A stretch of 64,000 nt of DNA from Arthrobacter sp. SDTb3-6. Its GTDB lineage: Bacteria; Actinomycetota; Actinomycetes; Actinomycetales; Micrococcaceae. This document shows, one piece after another, positions 16,234 through 25,068 of the stretch. A model generated the notes under the pieces. It had not been told where the DNA came from and did not search any database. It was given only the letters and a program-made list of their open reading frames with translations. Within the stretch, counting starts at the first letter, position 1, and the number at the start of each line of letters is the position of its first letter. The position numbers were made by a program, and so were the translations under genes. The stretch is from NCBI RefSeq assembly GCF_013376095.1, contig NZ_JAAMFN010000013.1, forward strand, positions 1-64,000. Reading direction: 5' to 3'.

Positions 16234-17912
16234 GCGTTGACCTGTTCGGGTTCGCGGGTGGATGTGGCAGGCCGGAAGGCGGTAATCCCGGTGTCACGGC
16301 GCCTGGACAGGGTGGCCGCCAGATGTTCCCCGGCGATGAAGGCGCGGGTCACGGCCGGGCCCAGTGTGGCGCCTCCGGCCGGATAGGCACCGCGGAACGG
16401 CGTGGCCGAGACGTTGCCGGCTGCGTAAAGGCCGGGGATGACCGAGCCGTCAAAGCGCACTACCTGCGCGTTCAGGTTCGTGGCCAGCCCGCCGGCGGTG
16501 CCCAGGGCTCCGCAGTGCACCGGAACGGCATGGAACGGCGGCTCGGTGAGCGGGCGCAGGCACGGGTTCGGGGTGACGGAGGCATCACCGAGGAAGCGGT
16601 CCTCCGGGGTATCCCCCCGGCCGAACACTGGATCCTCCCCGCGCGCGGCAGCTTCGTTGAACTCGCGCACCTGCCCGGCCAACGCGGCCGCGTCCACCCC
16701 GATGCACCGGGCAAGGTCCTCAACGGTGGCACCCTCGGCCATCCATTCCGGGGGCGTGCCGGGCGTGGATCCGGCCACGGGGTAGGACTCCAGGTAGCGG
16801 CGGTCGAAGATCAGCCAGGCGGGCATGCCCTTGGCCGTGAGCCGGTGCTCGTCGATGGCGCCCATGACGTGGGAGACGTCGTGGTAGTTCAGGGCCTCGT
16901 CCACGAAGCGGCGGCCGTCGGCCCCGACGGTCAGGGATCCGGGCAGTGTCATCTCGACATTGCCCATGCGGCCCGACGGCTTTCCGTCGTAGACATGCTC
17001 CGGGGACGTGATCACGGGGACGCCCCAGAACGCGGTCATCTCTTCGACGGCGGCGCCGATCTGCAGGCCCAGGCGCAGCCCGTCGCCTTCGTTGGACGGG
17101 GCGGAGATCGGGGTGACCGGGTGCGCCAGGAACGCGCGCTGCAGCGCGGGGCTCCATTCGAAACCCCCGGAGGCGATGACGACGGCGTCGGCCACGATTT
17201 CCACGGCTCCTTCCCCCTCACCTGCGATCAACCGCCAGCGGGGCCCGGTCCGGGCCGGGGTGGCGCCGTCGTCGGGCCTGAGCGAGGTGACCCTGGCTTC
17301 CGAGGCGACCTTGACGCCGCGCTCCAGGGCGGAGACAAGCAGGCTCGCGACGAGGGCGCCGCCCATGGTCCGCACGCCGGACTCGGCCCGCGAGGCAAGC
17401 AATACCGGGTCCGGTGCGGAGCCGTTGAGGTTGTCGCGCTCCGCCATCGTCAGCAAGGGGAAGTAGCTGGAGGGTCGCAACGCCTCGCCCAGGCCGTCCA
17501 CGGAGCCGACGTCGAATGCGTCGTTGTCCAGGCTGCGCCCGCCCTGCGTGGCACCGGGGAACTCCAGCCGGTAGTCGGGCCGGGCGAGCGGCGTCAGGGA
17601 TACGTGCGTGTGCCCGGTGAGGTAGTCGACGGCACGCGCAGCGCCGTCCACGTACCAGGCGGCCTCGTCCCCCGTGAGCCGGCCTTGGCCGGCGGCCGTG
17701 AGGTAGCTGATCGCCTGGTCGCGGCTGTCGGAGTAGCCGGCCTCGAGTCCGGGGCGGTTGGCCGGCGCCCACAGGACGCCCCCGCCGGCAGCTACGACGG
17801 ATACGGGGCACCCAACGCCCCCGTCAGGCACGCCGTCCAATATGAACTCCGGCGTGACAGCTGCTAAAACGCGGAGGGCCGGCAGCGGTCCGCAACGGTG
17901 CAGCCTTCGCAC
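16230..17912 (-). pseudogene. FAD-dependent dehydrogenase lacking its FAD-binding loop
   Basis: The last 530 residues are a good FAD_binding_2 protein (VVIASGGFEW, MGNVEMTLPG, GLYAAGNVSATPFRGAYPAGGATLGP), paralogous to the next gene. The N terminus reads LDGVPDGGVGCPVSVVA and then directly AGGGVLWAPANRPG. In the intact neighbour the equivalent strand (DVLDVLVVG) is separated from TAGTTWVPG by about 36 residues holding the GxGxxG loop and the first FAD-ribose contact. The comparison indicates an in-frame deletion of roughly 100 bases at about 17781-17800. No convincing start exists: the GTG at 17912 has no clear ribosome-binding site, and the well-spaced ATG at 17924 is in another frame. The protein should not bind FAD normally. 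Listed limits follow the open frame. Confidence 0.7.
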
Positions 17913-18071
17913 CCGGCCCCGTCATTTCCTGGAAGGATCCGCCGGGCAAGTCGGGGCGCCTGAACCCGCAGGCCCGCCCCAATTTATCGCTGCGCGCCGA
18001 ACCAGCCGTACAGCGTCCGCCCGCCCCACGGGAGGTTTTGCCGGCGCTGCCGCCCGTCGGCTTCGCCGCAG

Positions 18072-19115
18072 CTACCCCCGCGTAGCCGTGCCTGCGAAGG
18101 AAATCTCCTCGAGGTCGTCGGGGACCAGGTACTCGCCGGCAAATCCGCCCGCCCCGCGCCACCACACCGCTTTGGGAGCCGTGCCTGGCACCAAATGATG
18201 CAGTGCCAGCGCCTTCGCGCCCGCTTCCGTGGCCACCGCAACACAGTCCGCGACGGATGTGTGGGCGTGGGTGTGGTGGTCGATCGCGGCCTGCAACGAT
18301 TCCGCCGGAACCCCGGGCCGGTCGCGATGCACCCAGTCCAGGTCAATGGCCTCATGGAGCAGCAGGTCGGTATTGCGCGCCAGCCGCACCACGTTGCCGC
18401 AGCGCCCGGTGTCCCCCGAGATGGTCACAGACCCCTCGGCAGTGTCGAAGCGGAAGGCAAAGGCGGGCGCCACCGGCGCGTGCCGGACCAGAATCGCCGT
18501 GACGGTCACCAGTTCGTCGGAGAAAATCTCAAACGGTTCCATGTCCGGGGCCGGGTTGTCATTGGGGTGGTAGCCAATCCCTTCCGGGAGGGCAATGTCC
18601 TCCACGTCAAGGAAATCGTAGGGCGAGGGCCGCAGGGTGTCGAAAATCCGGTCATTGAGGTCGGTGGCATAACCTCCCAGGATGGCATCAAACAAGGCCA
18701 CCGTCCCCGGGGTGGGCCGGTCCGGAAACACCGGCACGGGCGCCTCCGCGGGCCGCCCGGATGGCCGGGGCAACATGCCGCGGTCCCCCGGGCCCATGAG
18801 CTTGATCTTGTCTCCCCGTTTCAGGTCGTAGAGGCCGAAGATCGCCAGGGACCCAAGGTCGATCGTGTGGTCCGAATGGAGGTGTGTCAGGAAGATCCCG
18901 GAGATCGAGGAGATGCCGATGCCGGCGAGCATCAATTGCCGCCCGACCCCATGCCCGCAGTCAACAAGGTAGCAGCGGTCCTTGACCAATACTGCCGTGG
19001 CTATGCCGCTGCGTGCTCCGGCCCCCTGCCCGGTCCACCACATGGGGCCGCCGGCAGTGCCCAGCGTGACGACCCTGGGGTTCAAGGCCGACACACCGGC
19101 CACCATTGAAGTCAC
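18072..19115 (-). CDS. Metallo-beta-lactamase-fold hydrolase
   Basis: A 347-residue MBL-fold protein of the RNase Z/arylsulfatase-like branch. It has the zinc motif HLHSDH (His78, His80, Asp82, His83), a later SGDTGRCGN segment with the bridging aspartate, LLHEAIDLDW, and HHLVP near the C terminus. It starts at a GTG that overlaps the MHS transporter stop (GTGA), so it is co-translated. A paralogue with the same motifs is at 58003-58929, also beside oxidoreductases and a transporter. The substrate is unknown; lactone or ester hydrolysis of a catabolic intermediate is possible. The 160-base gap to the next gene downstream contains no recognised feature. Confidence 0.8.
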   Translation of the reverse strand: MTSMVAGVSALNPRVVTLGTAGGPMWWTGQGAGARSGIATAVLVKDRCYLVDCGHGVGRQLMLAGIGISSISGIFLTHLHSDHTIDLGSLAIFGLYDLKRGDKIKLMGPGDRGMLPRPSGRPAEAPVPVFPDRPTPGTVALFDAILGGYATDLNDRIFDTLRPSPYDFLDVEDIALPEGIGYHPNDNPAPDMEPFEIFSDELVTVTAILVRHAPVAPAFAFRFDTAEGSVTISGDTGRCGNVVRLARNTDLLLHEAIDLDWVHRDRPGVPAESLQAAIDHHTHAHTSVADCVAVATEAGAKALALHHLVPGTAPKAVWWRGAGGFAGEYLVPDDLEEISFAGTATRG

Positions 19116-20497
19116 GCCTTGACCAGCCCATCGGATTCGAAGCTGGCAGGGTCACTCTCCGCGCCGTTGGACCGCCCGGTTTCCTTGGCCACGAAGAAGG
19201 CAAGCCCGCTGACAACACACAGGACGCCAAAGAAGGCTGACAACATCCACGTCGAGCCGTGGCCGGTGGCCAAAAAGCCCGCTGCAATGAGTGGTGCGAA
19301 GCCCGCGCCCAGAGTGGTGGCCAGCTGATAGGACAGGGAGACGCCGGTGTAACGGAGCTTGGTCGGGAACTTCTCGCTGATAAAGGCGCCGATCGGTCCG
19401 TACATCATGGCCTGCGCGATCGGGTTGGCCATGATGTAGCCCAACAGCAGCAGCCAAATGTTGCCGCTTCCGACAAGTGCGAAGATCGGCCAGATGACCA
19501 CCAGCCCAACGATGGTTCCGGCGATCAGGACCGGCCGGCGGCCGACCCGGTCCGAAAGTGCCGCCCACGCGGGGATGGCAAAAATGTGCAGGAATGTTGA
19601 AATGGTCATCATCAGCAGGACCTGTGTCTGCGGTTGGCCCGACTTGACGGCATAGGTCAGCGTGAAGGTGGCCATCAGCGACTGCAGGAACAAGGGCGCC
19701 AGGCCGGCGAGGACACAAACGAGCACAGCCTTCCAGTGGTTCCGCAGCACGGTGACAACCGGAACGCCGGCCCGCACGGTTCCAGCCGCTTCGGCGGCTA
19801 GCTGTGCCTTGAGGAAGATCGGGGACTCCGTCACGCGGTAACGCAGCCACAAGGCAATGACCACGAGGATGCCGGAGAGCAGGAACGGCACACGCCAGCC
19901 CCAGGCCAGGAACTGGCCTGCCGGCAGCATGGTGAAAAGGGCCAACACAATGGTTGCCAGGACCGATCCGGAGGGACCGCCACTGACGGCGATGCTCGCA
20001 CTGAATCCGCGTTTGCCTGCCTTGGAGTGTTCCATGCCCAGGAGCGTGGCCCCTGCCCATTCGCCTCCGACGGCGATGCCCTGGATCACGCGCAGCGTGA
20101 CCAGCAGGACGGGCGCAAGCACACCGATCTGTGCCGAGCCGGGCAGGGCGCCGACCAACACGGAGGCGGCCCCCATCAGCGCCATCGTCACAAACAGCAT
20201 CTTTTTGCGGCCGTACCTGTCACCGAAGTGCCCAAAGATGACGCCGCCCAGCGGCCGGGCGACATATCCCACGGCCAGGGTGACGTAGGAAAGGACAACG
20301 CCGACGGCCTCCGGCACGCCACTAAAAAACAGTTCGGGAAATACCAGTGACGCCGCGGTCCCGTACAGCAGGAAATCGTAAAACTCCACGGTCGAGCCCA
20401 GGTAGCCGGAAACGAGCGCACGACGGCGGTCCTTGCCATCGCTGAGCCGCTTGGCCCCGGCGTCGGGGCCCCGCTGCGGGGTGGGGGTGATACTCAT
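19112..20497 (-). CDS. MHS-family metabolite:H+ symporter
   Basis: A 461-residue major-facilitator protein with twelve predicted membrane spans. Features are EFYDFLLYGTAA in the first span (signature of the metabolite:H+ symporter family), the loop 2-3 motif GHFGDRYGRKKML, RVIQGIAVGGEWAGA in span 4, and DRVGRRP in the central loop. It is likely to import an organic acid with protons. It heads a minus-strand operon with the MBL hydrolase and flavoproteins, and a 16-bp motif 48-63 bases upstream is shared with the promoter of the divergent mhp operon, suggesting co-regulation by the IclR protein encoded between them. Confidence 0.88.
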   Translation of the reverse strand: MSITPTPQRGPDAGAKRLSDGKDRRRALVSGYLGSTVEFYDFLLYGTAASLVFPELFFSGVPEAVGVVLSYVTLAVGYVARPLGGVIFGHFGDRYGRKKMLFVTMALMGAASVLVGALPGSAQIGVLAPVLLVTLRVIQGIAVGGEWAGATLLGMEHSKAGKRGFSASIAVSGGPSGSVLATIVLALFTMLPAGQFLAWGWRVPFLLSGILVVIALWLRYRVTESPIFLKAQLAAEAAGTVRAGVPVVTVLRNHWKAVLVCVLAGLAPLFLQSLMATFTLTYAVKSGQPQTQVLLMMTISTFLHIFAIPAWAALSDRVGRRPVLIAGTIVGLVVIWPIFALVGSGNIWLLLLGYIMANPIAQAMMYGPIGAFISEKFPTKLRYTGVSLSYQLATTLGAGFAPLIAAGFLATGHGSTWMLSAFFGVLCVVSGLAFFVAKETGRSNGAESDPASFESDGLVKA

Positions 20498-20544
20498 GGG
20501 AACTCCATCGTTCGAGAGGAAGGGAGGAATTATCCAGGCAGCTG

Positions 20545-20560
20545 TTGTGTAAATAACGCA
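20545..20560 (+). promoter_or_regulatory. Shared 16-bp regulatory motif, copy 1
   Basis: TTGTGTAAATAACGCA lies 48-63 bases before the MHS transporter start. The same sequence with one change (TTGTGTAAATAATGCA) occurs on the opposite strand before mhpC at 21494-21509. Both copies have the same orientation relative to the gene they precede. A probable -10 box for the transporter (TATTAT on the minus strand) lies just upstream of it. An operator for the intervening IclR regulator is the likely role. Confidence 0.6.
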
Positions 20561-20695
20561 TGGCCGCAGGCGATAATAATTCTACTGTGAGTGAAGTCAC
20601 CCGGTTCTGTCAATCCCGGGGGGAAATTCGGCGGACTGCCACGGGGGTGGCAAGCGCAGTCCGGGCTGCGCCGAACTACTGGATAGGATGGCCAG

Positions 20696-21394
20696 GTGAG
20701 TGAAAACGCAGCAGTTCCAGCTTCCCGGACGGCCGGTTCCCAGACGCTGGCCCGTGGCATCACGGTCCTGAAGGCCGTCGCGTCAGCAAGGGAAGGGATG
20801 ACCATCCAGGACGTGGCCGACCAGATCGGCGTCCACCGGACCATCGCCTACCGCATCCTGAACACGCTCAGCGACGCACAGCTCATCCACAAGGGCAGCG
20901 ACAGCCGGTACCGCGGGGCCTCGGGCCTCCTGCAGCTCTCCAGCGCCGGCCACTCGGCCATGCGTGAGGCCGCCATGCCCGTCCTGGCCGAGCTTGCCAA
21001 CGAGCTTGGCCAAACGGTTTCACTCATCGTCCAGGAGGGACCCGACGCCGTCGCGCTGGCTGTGGTTGAGCCGCGCAACCGCACCTACCGGATTTCCTTC
21101 GCCGAAGGCAGCCGCCACCCCTTGAACCTCGGTGCGGCCGGCCATGCCATCAGCTCCTGCCTCCCGCCGTCTCCGCTCGACCCGGAAGGGGTCCGGCTGG
21201 CGCGGGCCAACGGATATTCGCTCACCTACGGGGAGGTGGAGCCCAACATGTATGGATTGGCCGCACCGCTGCGCGGAGTTGCCTGGGAAAGCCCGGCCTG
21301 CGTCAACCTCATCACCACCCGCAAGGAACTGGCGGAATCGGCCACCGGCGCCGTCATGGCCGCAGCCGCACGTATTTCCAGCCGCATGGCCTAG
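20696..21394 (+). CDS. IclR-family regulator of the mhp and transporter operons
   Basis: A 232-residue regulator with the N-terminal winged helix-turn-helix (about residues 15-75, TIQDVADQIGVHRTIAYRILNTL) and an IclR effector domain that is somewhat shorter than usual: the KVLLA-type helix is reduced to NLGAAGHAISSCLPP. The start is a GTG at 20696. It is encoded between the divergent transporter operon and the mhp operon and 131 bases before mhpC. Identical motifs before those two operons make it the obvious regulator of both, probably responding to a hydroxyphenylpropionate-type inducer (MhpR of E. coli is also IclR-type). Confidence 0.85.
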   Translation: MSENAAVPASRTAGSQTLARGITVLKAVASAREGMTIQDVADQIGVHRTIAYRILNTLSDAQLIHKGSDSRYRGASGLLQLSSAGHSAMREAAMPVLAELANELGQTVSLIVQEGPDAVALAVVEPRNRTYRISFAEGSRHPLNLGAAGHAISSCLPPSPLDPEGVRLARANGYSLTYGEVEPNMYGLAAPLRGVAWESPACVNLITTRKELAESATGAVMAAAARISSRMA

Positions 21395-21427
21395 CCCTTC
21401 CGGCCGGCGCCTTGCGCGCCGCCGTCC

Positions 21428-21460
21428 CTTGACATGGATCACTCCCACATGGTGTGATAC
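21428..21460 (+). promoter_or_regulatory. Candidate promoter of the mhp operon
   Basis: A consensus -35 box TTGACA at about 21430 is followed after 18 bases by TGTGAT (overlapping GATACT) as a -10 region. This is in the gap between the IclR stop and the mhpC start, upstream of the shared operator copy at 21494, so a repressor there would sit just downstream of the start site. Confidence 0.4.
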
Positions 21461-21493
21461 TAATCATCGCCGTGCACTTAGTGTTTATTCACG

Positions 21494-21509
21494 TGCATTA
21501 TTTACACAA
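21494..21509 (-). promoter_or_regulatory. Shared 16-bp regulatory motif, copy 2
   Basis: Read on the minus strand this is TTGTGTAAATAATGCA, 15 of 16 bases identical to the copy before the MHS transporter (20545-20560). It ends 16 bases before the mhpC GTG. A GTGTTTATT half-site immediately to its left gives a loose inverted repeat around CACGTG. Confidence 0.6.
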
Positions 21510-21524
21510 TCCAAGGGAGTCTTC

Positions 21525-22394
21525 GTGTCCGAAAATTCGTTCACCAGTGTTTGGTCCGATCTCGCGCAGCTTGAGTTCAGCCAGGGTTTCATCCAGGCCC
21601 CGAAGTACCGCACCCGCTATCTTCATGCGGGGGATCCGTCGAAGCCGGCGTTGATTGCCATGCACGGCATTACGGGCCACGCGGAGGCTTATGTTCGCAA
21701 CCTGGAGGCGTTGTCGGAGCATTTCTCGGTCTGGGCGATCGATTTCATCGGCCACGGCTACAGTTCCAAGCCGGACCGCCCCTTGGAAATCAAGGACTAC
21801 ATTGAACAGTTGTTGGAGTTCATGGCCGCCATCGGTGCTGAGAAGGCCTTTTTCACGGGCGAGTCGCTGGGCGGCTGGGTGGCGGCACGGTTCGCCATTG
21901 ACCATCCCGAGAAGGTGGAGCGGATCCTGTTGAACACGATGGGCGGGACGATGGCGAACCCGGCCGTGATGGAACGGCTGTTCACGTTGTCGATGGAGGC
22001 GGCGAAGGATCCTTCCTGGGAGCGCGTCAAGGCCCGTCTGGAATGGTTGATGGCTGATCCGTCCATGGTCACCGACGACCTCATCAAGACCCGCCAGGCC
22101 ATCTTCTCCCAGCCGGACTGGCTAAAGGCCTGCACGTCCAACATGGCCCTGCAGGACCTGGCCACGCGCAAGCGCAACATGCTCACCGATGAGGCCCTGG
22201 GCCAGATCAAGGCCCCGGCCCTGGTCCTGTGGACCACCAAGGACCCCTCCGGTCCTGTCGATGAAGGGCGCCGGATCGCCTCCCTCATCCCCAATGGGGA
22301 ACTGGCGATCATGGAGAACTGCGGGCACTGGCCCCAGTACGAGGACCCGGCAACGTTCAACAAGATCATCCTCGACTTCCTCCTGGACCGCTAA
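21525..22394 (+). CDS. mhpC: 2-hydroxy-6-oxo-nona-2,4-dienedioate-type hydrolase
   Basis: A 289-residue alpha/beta hydrolase that cleaves the C-C bond of the meta-cleavage product into 2-hydroxypentadienoate and a short acid (succinate for hydroxyphenylpropionate). The nucleophile elbow GESLGGW places Ser114; the acid is likely in WTTKDPSGPVD, and the histidine in NCGHWPQYEDP near residue 267. The start is the GTG at 21525, with AAGGGAG at 21513-21519; the frame is open further upstream, but that part overlaps the IclR gene. It is the first gene of a six-gene operon and 39 bases ahead of mhpA. Confidence 0.88.
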   Translation: MSENSFTSVWSDLAQLEFSQGFIQAPKYRTRYLHAGDPSKPALIAMHGITGHAEAYVRNLEALSEHFSVWAIDFIGHGYSSKPDRPLEIKDYIEQLLEFMAAIGAEKAFFTGESLGGWVAARFAIDHPEKVERILLNTMGGTMANPAVMERLFTLSMEAAKDPSWERVKARLEWLMADPSMVTDDLIKTRQAIFSQPDWLKACTSNMALQDLATRKRNMLTDEALGQIKAPALVLWTTKDPSGPVDEGRRIASLIPNGELAIMENCGHWPQYEDPATFNKIILDFLLDR

Positions 22395-22433
22395 GCGCCA
22401 CCGGAAGGACCACCCGCGGTGGAAGGAAAACCA

Positions 22434-24158
22434 ATGACACCACAAGCAATCGACACCGAGGTACTCATAGTCGGGGCAGGACCGGCCGGCTTGATGCTGG
22501 CGAACCTGCTGGGCCTGTATGGCCACGAGGCCACCCTGCTCGAACAGCTCCCCGAGCTCATCGACTACCCGCGCGGCGTCGGCATTGACGACGAGTCCCT
22601 GCGCTCGGTGCAAACCACCGGCCTCAGTGATACCGTCCTGCCGCACACCACCGCCCAGCACATCATGCGCCTGGTCAACGGCCGCGGCAAGGTCATCATG
22701 ACCAACGAGCCCAAGGCCGACGAGTTTGGCTGGCCGCGCAAAAACGGATTCGTGCAGCCCCTGGTCGACAAGGCCCTGCACGAGGGCCTGCAGCGCTTTC
22801 CCCGTGTTTCCATGCACTTCAACCACCGCGTGGTCGATGTTCTCGAAACGGCCGCGGGCGTCACCGCCACGGTCGAGGTCGACAACGGCACCGGAACACC
22901 GCTGACCCGGCAGGTCCGCGCCAAATACATTGTGGGCTGCGAAGGGGGCAAGTCCGGAACCCGCAAACGCATGGGGGTCAGCTTCGAAGGGCAGTCCCCC
23001 TCCACCCGCTGGCTCGTCGTCGATGTGGAAAACGACCCCCTCGGCACGCCCAACGTGTTCCTGGGCGCTGACCCCAAGCGCCCGTACGTCTCCATTGGCC
23101 TGGCCCATGCGATCCGCCGCTGGGAATTCATGATCTTCGACCACGAAACCGACGCCCAGGTCATGGAGAAGGCCTTCATCCACGGACTCCTCAAGGACCA
23201 CGTGCCCGACCCTTCGGCACTGGAGATCATCCGCGAACGCGTCTTTACCCATCACGGGCGCATCGCCGGGTCCTTCCGGAAGGGCCGCTGCCTCATCGCC
23301 GGCGACGCCGCCCACCTCATGCCCGTATGGATGGGGCAGGGCTGGAACTCCGCGGTCCGCGACGCGACCAACCTGGCCTGGAAGCTGGCCACCGTGCTCC
23401 GAGGCGACGCCGACGAACGGCTGCTGGACAGCTATGACGCCGAGCGCCGCGACCATGCCAAGGCCATGATCGACCTGTCCCTGACCCTGGGAAACATCAT
23501 CAAGCCCACCAACCCGTTCGTGGTGGCCGGACGCGACGCCCTGGCCGCGGCCTTGAACCTCTTCCCCACGGTGAAGTCCTACTTCTCGGACATGCGCTTC
23601 AAGCCCATGCCCCGCTACACCAGCGGCGTCGTCGTGGACCCGACGACGTTCACTCCAGGCCGGGCGGGCGCGACGTTGACCGGCCGGCTGATCCCGACCC
23701 GGACCTCCAACAACCGCACCTCCCCGGTCGGTGTGCAGTTCATCCAGCCGCTGGTCGCCACGAAGGCCCATCCCGCGCTTCGCCTCGACGACGCCGTCGG
23801 GAGCTGGTGGACGGTGCTGGCGTGGGGAAACAACCCGAAGGGCATGTTCAACTCCGCCGACCTTGCCCGGCTCGAATCCCTCGGGGCCGCCTTCGTGGCC
23901 GCGGTGCCCGAGTCCCAACGAACTTGGGCCGAATCACGCTACCCGAGCGACGTCGTCGTGGTCGGGGACACCACCGGGGCGTTGAAGGCGTGGTTCGACG
24001 ACCGGCCCACACCGGTGCTGTTCCTGCGCCCGGACCGCTTCGTCGCCGCCGCCTCCCTGGCCCAGGATGCACCCCGGGCCCTGCACGCCATTCTTCACGC
24101 ACTCTCATTCACCGAAGGAGCCACCGATGCCACTCGCACTCATCTGCATGTCGCATAG
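22434..24158 (+). CDS. mhpA: 3-(3-hydroxyphenyl)propionate hydroxylase (FAD)
   Basis: A 574-residue group A flavoprotein monooxygenase, near the 554 of E. coli MhpA. It shows GAGPAG (residues 14-19), the DG motif GCEGGKSGTRK around residue 168, and GDAAHLMPVWMGQGWNSAVRDATNLAWKL around residue 290, where MPVWMGQG is typical of the MhpA/resorcinol-hydroxylase group. It adds a hydroxyl ortho to the phenol to give 2,3-dihydroxyphenylpropionate. AAGGAAAACC precedes the ATG. Its last 32 bases overlap mhpB in another frame. Confidence 0.9.
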   Translation: MTPQAIDTEVLIVGAGPAGLMLANLLGLYGHEATLLEQLPELIDYPRGVGIDDESLRSVQTTGLSDTVLPHTTAQHIMRLVNGRGKVIMTNEPKADEFGWPRKNGFVQPLVDKALHEGLQRFPRVSMHFNHRVVDVLETAAGVTATVEVDNGTGTPLTRQVRAKYIVGCEGGKSGTRKRMGVSFEGQSPSTRWLVVDVENDPLGTPNVFLGADPKRPYVSIGLAHAIRRWEFMIFDHETDAQVMEKAFIHGLLKDHVPDPSALEIIRERVFTHHGRIAGSFRKGRCLIAGDAAHLMPVWMGQGWNSAVRDATNLAWKLATVLRGDADERLLDSYDAERRDHAKAMIDLSLTLGNIIKPTNPFVVAGRDALAAALNLFPTVKSYFSDMRFKPMPRYTSGVVVDPTTFTPGRAGATLTGRLIPTRTSNNRTSPVGVQFIQPLVATKAHPALRLDDAVGSWWTVLAWGNNPKGMFNSADLARLESLGAAFVAAVPESQRTWAESRYPSDVVVVGDTTGALKAWFDDRPTPVLFLRPDRFVAAASLAQDAPRALHAILHALSFTEGATDATRTHLHVA

Positions 24159-25068
24159 CCCGCTGCTGGAACACACAAACCCACCCGCCGAGGTCAAAGC
24201 CGCCGTGGAGGCAGCCTTTGACCAGGTGCGCGCCTTTGCCGCGGACTTCAAGCCGGACCTGGTCGTGAACTTCGGCCCGGACCACTACAACGGCTTCTTC
24301 TACGACCTCATGCCACCGTTCTGCATCGGCTACGAAGCCGAAGGAACGGGCGACTATGATTCCTGGGACGGGCCGTTGAACGTGCCCACCTCCCTGGCCA
24401 TGGACCTTGCCGAACACGTCATCGCCCGTGACATCGAGACGGCGATCTCACGCAAGATGGAAGTGGACCACGGGGCCGTGCAACCCATGGAAATCATCTT
24501 CGGGGACCTGGGCCAGGTCCCCGTCATCCCGATCTTCGTCAACTCGGTCGCGCCGCCGTTCTCGAAGATGAGCCGCATCCGCGAATTCGGCACCGCCGTC
24601 GGCTCCTTTTTCAAGGACACCGATAAAAGAGTGTTGTTCATCGGTTCCGGCGGGCTCTCCCATGACCCGCCCGTGCCGCAGATCGCCACGGCCACGCAGG
24701 AACAACGTGCGTTCCTCACCAACGGCCGCCACCCCACCCCCGAAGCCCGCGCCGCACGCCAACAACGCACCATCGACACCGCCAAGGCCTTCGCCCGCGG
24801 TGAAGCGGACATCATGGACCTGAACCCCGACTGGGACCGGAACTTCATCGAGGCCTGCAAATCCGGTGACGTCTCCCGCTTCGACGCGTACATCCCGGCC
24901 GAGATGGCCGCAGCGGCCGGCAACTCCTCCCACGAGGTCCGCACCTGGGTCGCCGCCTACTCCGCCCTGGCCGCCGCAGGCGACTACGAGGTCACCTATG
25001 ACTTCTACAAACCCATCAAGGAATACATCGCCGGCTTCGGCGTCACCACCGCGGTAACCAGGAAATGA
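24127..25068 (+). CDS. mhpB: 2,3-dihydroxyphenylpropionate 1,2-dioxygenase
   Basis: A 313-residue class III (LigB-type) extradiol dioxygenase that uses Fe(II) to open the catechol ring between C1 and C2. Metal and active-site histidines are seen in MSHSPLLE (near residue 9), NFGPDHYNGF (about 55), VDHGAVQP (about 120) and SGGLSHDPP (about 180). AAGGAGCCACC precedes the ATG within the end of mhpA. Length and motifs match the MhpB/HppB family closely. The stop overlaps the mhpD start (ATGA). Confidence 0.92.
   Translation: MPLALICMSHSPLLEHTNPPAEVKAAVEAAFDQVRAFAADFKPDLVVNFGPDHYNGFFYDLMPPFCIGYEAEGTGDYDSWDGPLNVPTSLAMDLAEHVIARDIETAISRKMEVDHGAVQPMEIIFGDLGQVPVIPIFVNSVAPPFSKMSRIREFGTAVGSFFKDTDKRVLFIGSGGLSHDPPVPQIATATQEQRAFLTNGRHPTPEARAARQQRTIDTAKAFARGEADIMDLNPDWDRNFIEACKSGDVSRFDAYIPAEMAAAAGNSSHEVRTWVAAYSALAAAGDYEVTYDFYKPIKEYIAGFGVTTAVTRK

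Noticed and set aside
14020-17867. Very long open frames on the plus strand opposite the two flavoprotein genes (hundreds of codons each)
   Set aside because: They are antisense shadows caused by high G+C at third positions: composition is Arg/Pro/Gly-rich, no family motif is visible, and the opposite strand has clear flavoprotein motifs.
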